Source: Acidovorax sp. NCPPB 4044 (lineage in GTDB: Bacteria > Pseudomonadota > Gammaproteobacteria > Burkholderiales > Burkholderiaceae_C). From it: a stretch of DNA of 64,000 bases. Shown piece by piece: positions 9,101-16,200 of this stretch (its first letter is position 1; each line of letters opens with the position of its first letter). The DNA lies in contig NZ_JAMCOS010000001.1 of NCBI RefSeq assembly GCF_028069655.1, positions 2,572,001-2,636,000 on the forward strand. Direction: 5' to 3'. The translations under genes and the position numbers were made by a program. The notes beneath the pieces are model-generated. The model did not search any database and was not told the DNA's origin. It saw nothing but the letters and a program-made list of their open reading frames with translations.

Positions 9101-10698
9101 GCGAGCGCAAGCGTGCAGAGAACGCCTTGCGCGAGAGCACCGAGCGGCTGCGCCTCGTCGTGGAGAACGCGGTGGAATACGCGATCTTCTCGACCGACCT
9201 GGACCGCCGCATCACCACCTGGAACAGCGGTGCGGAGCGCATCCTCGGCTACAGCGAGAACGAGGCCATGGGGCAGTTGGCCGACATGATCTTCACGGCC
9301 GAGGACCGTGCCGCGGAAGCGCCGCTGGCCGAAGCCCGCACGGCCCTGGCCACCGGCGGGGCCCTTGACGACCGGCTGCACCAGCGCAAGGACGGCAGCC
9401 GTTTCTGGGCCAGCGGCGCGCTGATGCCCATGCACGACAGCGCGGATGCGGTGGTGGGCTTCGTCAAGATCCTGCGCGACCAGAGCGACCAGCGCGAAAG
9501 CCAGCAGGCGCTGGAGCAAAGCCGCTCGGACCTGCTCAAGGCGCTGCGTGAAAACGAAGAGGCGCGTGCCGCTCTGCAGGCGGCCGACGCCACGAAGGAC
9601 CGTTTCCTGGCCGTGCTGTCGCACGAGCTGCGCAACCCGCTGGCTTCGATTGCGAGCGCATCGGCGGTCCTGACCAACGACAGCGTCGCGGCCGACGAGC
9701 GCGAGCAGGCTTCGCGCATCGTCGAGCGCCAGGCGCGCGCGATGGCCGTGCTGCTGGACGACCTGATGGACATCTCCCGGCTGCGGCTGGGCCGCATGGC
9801 GCTGCAAAAGCGCGAGGTGCCGCTGACCGAGATCGTCGAGGCGGCGCTGGAAGCCACGCAGGGGGCCATCCACGCAGCGGGCCATGAACTCGTGCTCGAC
9901 CTGCCGCGCGATCCCGTGGTGCTCGATGCCGATCCGGTGCGCATCGCGCAGGTGCTCGCCAACCTGCTGAGCAACGCCGCCAAATACACGCCCGACCAGG
10001 GGCGCATCCGCCTCGCGGCATGGGCCGACTCGGGGCAGGTGTTTTTCTGTGTGGAGGACAACGGCATCGGCATGGACCCCGACAGCGTGGACGACATGTT
10101 CACGATGTTCTCGCAAAGCCCCAACGCAGGCGCCCGGCACACGCAGGGGCTCGGCATCGGCCTGGCGCTGGTGCGCAACATCGTGGAAATGCACGAGGGC
10201 CGCGTGCGCGGCGAAAGCGATGGCCCGGGACGGGGCAGCCGGTTCACGCTGCAACTGCCGCTGCCCCCGCAACCGGCTGCGGCCCGGCACGAACACCGCA
10301 GCGCCGCACAGCCCGAGCGCAGCGGTACGGAAGGCCCGCGCATCCTGCTCGCCGACGACAACGTGGACGTGACGTGGTCCATCTCCCACCTGCTGGAAGG
10401 CTGCGTCGTCACCACGGCCGCCAACGGGCATGAGGCCCTGCAACTGGCGCGGGAGGTGGAACCCGATGTGGCCGTGCTGGACCTCGGCATGCCGGGGCTG
10501 GACGGCATTTCCGTGGCGCGCGCCTTGCGGGCGGAACCGTTCGGGGAGCGCATGCTGCTCGTGGCGGCCACCGGCTGGGGACAGGAGCACAACCGGCAAC
10601 AGGCGCGCGATGCGGGCTTCGACGCCTATCTGGTCAAACCGCTCGACGTGCGGGAACTGCAGCGCCTCATCAAGGCGCATATGCAACCCGCCAAATAA
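6106..10698 (+). CDS. CheB-CheR-PAS-histidine kinase-receiver hybrid signalling protein
   Basis: A 1530-residue cytoplasmic signalling protein. Order: CheB-type methylesterase (residues 20-200; GLGGSAGA serine loop, HLSPEH, SGADGDGAIG), CheR methyltransferase (215-480; RTGRDFSEYK, SAM-binding VAGCATGEEAYS), a long Glu/Leu coiled coil (685-765, repeated EEL heptads), a PAS10-type PAS domain (770-880), two further PAS domains (885-1005, 1008-1130), HisKA (SHELRNPL, His near 1172), HATPase (NLLSNAAKYT, GIGMD, GLGIGLALV) and a C-terminal receiver (1410-1528; LDLGMPGLDG). The ATG at 6106 has an AAGGAC site; a GTG at 6082 is also in frame. No chemoreceptor gene is adjacent, so an input from PAS ligands or light/redox is only a guess. 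Confidence 0.93.
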   Translation: MDEIMTGDADDAMAGPVPARGYQALPVVGLGGSAGALQALRDFFAAMPPQPGIAFVVVLHLSPEHESVLAELLQRVTSLRVQQVTDTVTMEADTVYVVPPRKVLEARDGTLTLGPLPADRQRHVAVDLFFRTLADTHGPHATAIVLSGADGDGAIGIKRIKEHGGLTIAQDPEEASSSGMPSSAIATGMVDWVLPVGQMAHRVLEYHRMERRLQLPPVQSAPPQASAGTDIPDEDALREVLNFLRHRTGRDFSEYKRATVVRRVGRRLQVNGIATMAGYLDCLRTRPGEAGALLQDLLISVTNFFRDPAYFAALQAYLPELFQGKSGADTLRVWVAGCATGEEAYSIAMLLTEHARTLDSAPVLQIFATDLDDSAIRVARDGFYPAAIEGDVAADRLRRFFVRERGGYRVRRELRECVLFAVHDLLKDSPFSRLDLISCRNLLIYLNREAQRRVLDTFHFALLPGKTLFLGSAESVEDSDSRFVVVDEQHRIYSHQIAPRTELLASGGSDTIVAAMEAQFTAHQGPIVHSAAMARPFADAARPLASAPGSKPLSWGEVHLRLLEHLAPPSILVDGEQEILHMSPSAGRFLSFHGGEPSRNLLRLIHPALRIGLRAALYRAGRTGQPALLEAVSLDIAGSSVWLAPEVRPMPDLVPGLSLILLPTASVAALPAAATAELPSDAAAEQLDRELELLNAQLRSTIEQYEASTEELRASNEELQAMNEELRSATEELETSREELQSINEELTTVNHELKSKVDELGHANSDMQNLMDATAIATVFLDRDLRITRFTPSAVTLFNLIATDVGRPLSNLRTQLQYPELAEDARRVLERLALVEREVGASDGNWYLVRMLPYRTLDDRIAGVVLTFVDISERKQGQEALRRSEDRFSAIVNQAVVGVAQTSLDGRITFVNRHYSHMLGYGDEELIGMQLLDLVHPGDRRLSAHLMQRLTEFGEPFHIEKRCLRKDGSTLWLHNSISFLADAEGRPTASIVVCNDISERKRAENALRESTERLRLVVENAVEYAIFSTDLDRRITTWNSGAERILGYSENEAMGQLADMIFTAEDRAAEAPLAEARTALATGGALDDRLHQRKDGSRFWASGALMPMHDSADAVVGFVKILRDQSDQRESQQALEQSRSDLLKALRENEEARAALQAADATKDRFLAVLSHELRNPLASIASASAVLTNDSVAADEREQASRIVERQARAMAVLLDDLMDISRLRLGRMALQKREVPLTEIVEAALEATQGAIHAAGHELVLDLPRDPVVLDADPVRIAQVLANLLSNAAKYTPDQGRIRLAAWADSGQVFFCVEDNGIGMDPDSVDDMFTMFSQSPNAGARHTQGLGIGLALVRNIVEMHEGRVRGESDGPGRGSRFTLQLPLPPQPAAARHEHRSAAQPERSGTEGPRILLADDNVDVTWSISHLLEGCVVTTAANGHEALQLAREVEPDVAVLDLGMPGLDGISVARALRAEPFGERMLLVAATGWGQEHNRQQARDAGFDAYLVKPLDVRELQRLIKAHMQPAK

Positions 10699-10727
10699 CA
10701 CCTTCGCGGCACCGGCCGGACGCTTCC

Positions 10728-11918
10728 TTACAGGGCCGGCATGTCGGCGGAGGCCTGCGCTTCGCGCACCAACTCCGTTCCGGGGGTCCAGGCATAGGTG
10801 GCCGAAGCCGCGCGCGAAGGCGATCCGCCCTGGTTCACCGCTTCGCGGTACTGCAGCGAAGTTTCGCCCTCTTCCGCAGGCGTTTGCACGAAACGGGTGC
10901 CGTCCTTGCGGAAGTCCGTCTCGGCATCGACCACCTCGCGCACGTAGTCGCGGTGGCTCTCGAAGCGAATGAATGCGGGCAGCGCGCCATCGCCGAGCAC
11001 TTCGGCAGGATCGCGCCGCTCCAGCCGCTTGAACAGCTCCTGCACCACCTGGAAATGCCCCAGTTCGTAGTCCAGGAACATCTCCCAGATCGCGCGGATG
11101 CGGGGGTTGCTCTCCTGCTCCACGCAGCCGGCATAATTCCATACCTCGCAGGCTTCGGCGATCAGCAGCTTCTCCAGCGGCGTCTCGTGCGGATTCAGCA
11201 TCGAGCCGTAATGCGTGATGTGCTGCGACTCCACGGAAGCGATTTCCGCGTACAGCTGCCGCGCCACCGGGTCGGCGAACAGTGGCCCGATATTCATGTA
11301 GTAATCGTGCGTTTGGTACTCGCCGCCGGTCAGCGTGAGCGCATGCAGCTTCGTGGCCAGCACGGCATCGGGGCCATAGGGCTCCAGCAGATCGTGCTCG
11401 GGCGCCCGGTGGTGCACCCAGGTGGCGCGTGCCGGCACGATGTCGGTATAGCCCTGCGTGATGTTGTTGGCGTCCTTGCCTTCCAGCCTGTCCAGCAGCG
11501 CGCTGTAGCGGTAGAGGTGGTCGAAATCCTCCAGCAGCGCATAGCGGTAGCCCTGCGCGAGGTAGCTGTCGGGTTCGAGCCTGGCCACCGACGCGGTGAT
11601 CTCGATGGCCGTCTGTTCGTAGCCGATGGTGGTTTCCAGCGGCGAATGGTCCGCGCCGATGAGCCAGTTGATGGTGGTGGCCTGGTGCTGCTCGACACGC
11701 ATGAGTTGCGCGATCTGCGGACGGGCATCGGCGTTCATGCGCAGCAGAACCTGCTTGGTGCGCAGCGCATCGAGTTCGACGCCATTCATGAGAATGGCAC
11801 GCACCCGCGTGAAAGCATCGTCGTCGAGCTTGCTGATGGGCTTGCCCACCATGTCCTTCCAGCTCAGCCGCTGGCGGTCCAGCGCTGTGCCTTTGTCCTG
11901 GAAAAGATGGATCGTCAT
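10728..11918 (-). CDS. Ferritin-like-fold protein, 396 residues
   Basis: 396 residues from the ATG at 11918, preceded by AAGGAAA; the frame extends upstream without protein character. The sequence is almost all helical, with Glu/His pairs typical of ferritin-like four-helix bundles: MRVEQHQATTINWLIGADHS, EIASVESQHITHYGSM, FLDYELGHFQVVQELF. These could form a di-metal site, but I cannot name the family. It follows another ferritin-like gene by 62 bases on the same strand, so the two probably form an operon. A role in oxidative stress or iron handling is inferred from fold and neighbourhood. Confidence 0.72.
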   Translation of the reverse strand: MTIHLFQDKGTALDRQRLSWKDMVGKPISKLDDDAFTRVRAILMNGVELDALRTKQVLLRMNADARPQIAQLMRVEQHQATTINWLIGADHSPLETTIGYEQTAIEITASVARLEPDSYLAQGYRYALLEDFDHLYRYSALLDRLEGKDANNITQGYTDIVPARATWVHHRAPEHDLLEPYGPDAVLATKLHALTLTGGEYQTHDYYMNIGPLFADPVARQLYAEIASVESQHITHYGSMLNPHETPLEKLLIAEACEVWNYAGCVEQESNPRIRAIWEMFLDYELGHFQVVQELFKRLERRDPAEVLGDGALPAFIRFESHRDYVREVVDAETDFRKDGTRFVQTPAEEGETSLQYREAVNQGGSPSRAASATYAWTPGTELVREAQASADMPAL

Positions 11919-11980
11919 GGGATTTCCTTGAATGAATGGGGCGGCATCTCTGCCGGGAAAATGCGTGCGGGCGCTGCGAG

Positions 11981-12790
11981 TCAGACCGCTTCGTTGGGCA
12001 GCGGGCCGGAGACCACCAGGGCGCCGAGCCACGCCTGCACGGTGCTCAAATGCCGCTGCTCCTCTGTCAGCGCCTGCGCGAATTCGCTGACCAGATCGGC
12101 CTCTCCGGCCTGCTCGGCCAACTGGATCAGGAGTTCCCATCCGGCGTTGTCCGTGAGTTCGGCCGTCAGGATGGCCGACAGGGCCTGGGCCAACGTGGTG
12201 CGCGGGTCCGTCACCACCTGAATAAGCCCCATCGATGCAGTGGCGACCACATCGGCGCAGGGCGTCTGCGCAGTGGGATCGCCGCCCAGCTTGCGCATGG
12301 CCTCCGACAGCAGCTGGAAGTGCTGCAGCTCTTCGGCACGTATCCGCTGCAGCGTCGCGAGCGCCGACGCATCCGCCAGCAAGGCAACATCGTCCGTGCC
12401 CAGGCCCGCGGCCTGCAGGGCTTCGGCCGGGGACGGCACCTGCGCTCCGGCATTCAGCGCGGCCTGGTATTTCACGATGAGCGCGTCGTACAGCCGTGTG
12501 CCTCCGCGTTCGAACGCGATGCGCTCACCGATCTTGTCCAGAAGGATCTCGGGGTGATCGCCCATCAGCTTGCTCACGCCGGTGCGCACCATGCCGCCCA
12601 GGGAGGTCGGAGGCGGCACTCCTCCTAGCGGGTCTGCTTCCTGCGCGTACAGCAGCCGCATCTCTTCGCTTTGCGAAACATCGATGGGGCCGGGTGGCGA
12701 ATACCGTTCGACGGCCTCTGCCATTGCGCGGGCGCCGGCTGGCGATGCAGAAGCTCCCGTGCGATTCATGCCGGTGGTCGTGGCTTCCAT
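11981..12790 (-). CDS. Ferritin-like-domain protein, 269 residues
   Basis: 269 residues, with AAGGAG eight bases before the ATG. After a disordered N-terminus of about 60 residues come helical segments with two ferritin-like metal-ligand patterns, IRAEELQHFQLLSEAM and ALTEEQRHLSTVQAWL, spaced as in two-repeat bundles. It is first in a two-gene operon with the 396-residue ferritin-like gene downstream. It is divergent from the KGG stress-protein gene across a 487-bp gap, which suggests a shared general-stress setting. Enzymatic activity cannot be inferred. Confidence 0.72.
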   Translation of the reverse strand: MEATTTGMNRTGASASPAGARAMAEAVERYSPPGPIDVSQSEEMRLLYAQEADPLGGVPPPTSLGGMVRTGVSKLMGDHPEILLDKIGERIAFERGGTRLYDALIVKYQAALNAGAQVPSPAEALQAAGLGTDDVALLADASALATLQRIRAEELQHFQLLSEAMRKLGGDPTAQTPCADVVATASMGLIQVVTDPRTTLAQALSAILTAELTDNAGWELLIQLAEQAGEADLVSEFAQALTEEQRHLSTVQAWLGALVVSGPLPNEAV

Positions 12791-13277
12791 GAAAACTCCT
12801 TTTCTGTTGTTTCATCGGGGGAATGCGAGCGGTTCATCATTCGCAATCCCCTGCGCCACAGGACGTAGGAAGCCGCGCAAGATACGGCCCCCGTTACAGG
12901 TGTGCATCCCCTCCACGCCGTGTTGTGCAGCGCTGCCGGGCCGCGGCACTCGGGGCCGGCAAGGTTTGCCGCAAATCTCGCGCAAAGCCGGGAAAAAGTG
13001 GCCTTGGATGGAGGATTGACCACATCGACATGCCGCCTTGCATCGACAGTCGCGAGCCGGCTTGCAAGAAAAAACGGAGGGGGAATGCCGTGCTGGAAAG
13101 GCCTCTTTCTCCCCCTGCAAGACCGCCAGAACACGCTGATCGCACGGCAGCGCCTGCCTCGTCGAGCCGCCTGTGCGCGACGTGCACGGCACACCAGTTG
13201 CCGCCACTGCATCGACAGCGCTTGATCGCGCCGTCACCTTCACATCACCCTTCGTTATGTTCCAAAGGAGAAATCAC
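12791..13277. other. Intergenic region between divergent stress-type genes
   Basis: 487 bases between the ferritin-like operon (minus) and the KGG gene (plus). I see no convincing coding frame, tRNA or perfect inverted repeat longer than about 8 bp. It must hold both promoters; I could not pick a convincing -35/-10 pair by eye. Confidence 0.5.
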
Positions 13278-16200
13278 ATGGCATCGAATCAAGGCAACCA
13301 AGGCAATAACAACCAAGGTAACCAAGGTAGCGGTTCCGGTCGCGGATTTGCCGGCATGGACCCTGAACGCCAACGCGAAATCGCCGCTGAAGGCGGACGC
13401 GCTGCGCATGCCAGCGGAAATGCCCACGAATTCAGCTCCGAGGAAGCCCGCCGCGCCGGCAGCATGAGCCACGGCGGCGGCAATCAGAACAGCGGCAACC
13501 AAAGCGGCGAGAACCAGGGCAGCAGCAGCGGCACCCAGAACAATGCCAACAGCGGCGGCACCCGCGGTGGCAGCAGCCAGCAGCACGCAGAAGCCGGTCG
13601 CCAAAGCCACAAGAACGACCGTTGACCCCAGGCAGGCATGAGCGCGATGCGCCCTCGCCCGCAGCACGCAGGCAGGGCGCGTTGCTGGATGCCCCGCGAA
13701 CAGGAGGAGGCCGCCAGGCATGTGTCCAGGCGGCCTCCTCCTCTTTCTGCCAGCGCTGCTGCGACAGGCCCCGGTACGCGCATTCCGCAACACGCCACTG
13801 CCGGGTCGGGCACCGCCTACGGCGCCACGGTGCGCCGGCCGACCGCGAGGTTCCGGTAGACCGTCTACCTTCGGTTTTTTGCAAACCGCCGAAGAGTCCG
13901 CAGCCATCGACGTGACGAAGTTCAGGCTCAGCTCACCGCGGCTGCCCTTGTTCCACACCATGACCATGCGCGGGTTCGCCAGCTCGTCCAGGATCTGCTT
14001 CATCTGCGACGGCTTCACACCGTGGTTGTAGAGCGCGTCCATGGCGTGCACCCCGGCGTGCACAGGCAGGTCCGGCAGCCCCAGCATCTTCATGACGGCC
14101 GTGGACGACGGCAGCACCTCGTAGGTTTTCGTCGCATCCAACCCACCCCGCACGAACTGATCGACCACCCCGGCCCACTTCGCCCTGGCCTGAGCCAGCG
14201 CCCCATCAGACAGGCTGAACGCCAGCGCAGGCGCTCCACCGGCAGCCGCCGGCGCCGTGGCCGCCCGGCGCCCGCGCTCCACCCAGCCCCGGGCGGGAAG
14301 GATGAAGTCCCGGATGATTTCGGCATCCGTCATGCGCAGGCCGGAGAGGCCCGGGATGTGCACCCGCGCCCAACTGCGCACGGCGGCCACGGCCCGCTGC
14401 ACGAAACCCAGTTCGGGCCTGGTTTGCGCTATCTCGGCCAATACCTCTTCCGCCGCCTGCATACGCTGCGCCCGGTCGTTGTAGTCCAGTCCGTACTCCG
14501 CTGCCTTGCGGCGCACCTCGGCGGGCCGCACCTGGGCGATCTGCTGTCGCACGGCCTCCAGCCCCGGGCCGAACACCCCGGCCAGCCCATGGTGGCCCAG
14601 CGCCTCGTGCATGAGCACGCGCGCCACATCCTGCTCGCGAGGCAGTTGCTCGGCCAGCAGGTACACCTTCCCGCCGAAATAGAAGCCCTCCGGAGAGCCC
14701 CCGGCGCCGCGGCTGCGCTGGCTCAGGTCGGCGTCCCGCACCTGCTGCGGCACCTTCGGGTCTGCCATGTCGAACGCCACCACCACCTCGGGGCCATTCG
14801 CCCAACCCGCCCGGATGGCAGATGCCGCGGCCTCGGTGCGGGCCACGGCTTGCGCCCTCGCCTCCTCGGGGATGGCCGCCACCTCGTCCATCGTCCGCAG
14901 GAAACCGTCCACGTCGAAGTCGTCGGCCACCCCCGTGTCGCCCTTGCTGCGGCTCTGCGGGACGTACTGCACCGGCTCCTGGCTCTGGAGGGCGGGCTCC
15001 GGCACCGCCGGTTCGGGGTCTGCCGCTGGCGCCGGCTCGGCGGCTACTTCACCACGCCCGTCTTCTGCAGCTCCTTGATCGCCTTCGCCATCCGGCTGTC
15101 CGCCGGGATCTTGGGCATCTTCCCGGCCGCTGCGTCGGCCATCTTCAGCAGGGTCTGCCCCTGCTCGATCTGCGACGGGTCCCCGTGCTTGCCCCCCTGG
15201 CTCATCAGCACCGCGGCCAGCAGCGTCGCTGCCAGCGGCTCCTCGCTCGCCTTGCGCGGCTGCGGGTGTGGGTTGTCCGGTTGGTTCGGTGGTTGCTGCT
15301 GCATCGCTGGCTTTCTCGGTCGGTTGCGCGCTGAGCGCGGAAAGGATGGCGGCAGGTCCCACCTGCTCGCCGAACATATCACCCTCGGCCCGCGTCGCTG
15401 CCGCGGCGCCCAGGTAGTCGCGCAGGGCCTGAGACACGCGCTCGCGCCCCAGGGCCCGGGTCAGGTAGTGGCCCGAGTACAGCAGCCGCAGCACGCCCAC
15501 GGTCATGGGGTCGGGCACGTCGCCTGTCACCATGTCCACCTGGTTGATCGCGTCGTAGAGGGACGCGCGCTCGCGCCGTGCCTTCTGCACCAGCCGGATG
15601 GCCTGCAGCAGGTTGCCCGTCACGTCCACCTGCGGGTTCACGGCGCCTACGGCGGCCGCCTGGCGCAGGTTCGCCCACTCGCCCGCCACGTCCTTCAACG
15701 CCTCGCCGATGGCGCGGATGTCGTTGTCCGTGCTGCCGAACATGGATTCCACCAGGTCGCCGTCGCTGTAGGCCTTGTGCACGAGGGCCGCCTGCAGCCG
15801 CACCACGCCCGCGGGCGAGAGCGCGCCGCCCGCATCGAGCATGCCTGCCACGTCCTGGCCCTCCGCCTGCAGCTTGCCGACGAACGCCCGCGCGAAATCG
15901 CGGTTCGCAGCGCCGGCCATGTCGCCCGCCTCGAGCACGTCGAGCACGCCGGCATCCAGCAGCGCGGCGTCCGTGGCGGCCTGCTCGGCGGCCGACAGCC
16001 CCAGGGCCTGGCTCTGGCTCTTGGCGCCCATGTTCGCCTGGTTGTCGCGCTCCGAGTAGAGGCGCACCAGCATGGGCGCGCGCATGCCGGCGATTACCCG
16101 CGGGTCGATGCCGTGCACGGCGCTGTCGGCCATCAGCTCCTGCCGGTAGCTGTCTGCCGTGCCGCGCTCGTAGGCCGCGCGCAACCCCGCCGTCCGCCCG

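Noticed and set aside
7546..11142. Open minus-strand frame of 1198 codons opposite the hybrid kinase
   Set aside because: Antisense shadow of a GC-rich gene: His/Arg/Gly/Ala-rich text without motifs or a start site, whereas the plus strand shows seven recognisable domains.
13800..13915. Left attachment site matching the 14-bp tRNA-Ser repeat
   Set aside because: Searched by eye for the repeat and its complement near the left prophage end and found none; only a GGTAGAC...GTCTACC palindrome (13855-13869) is present.
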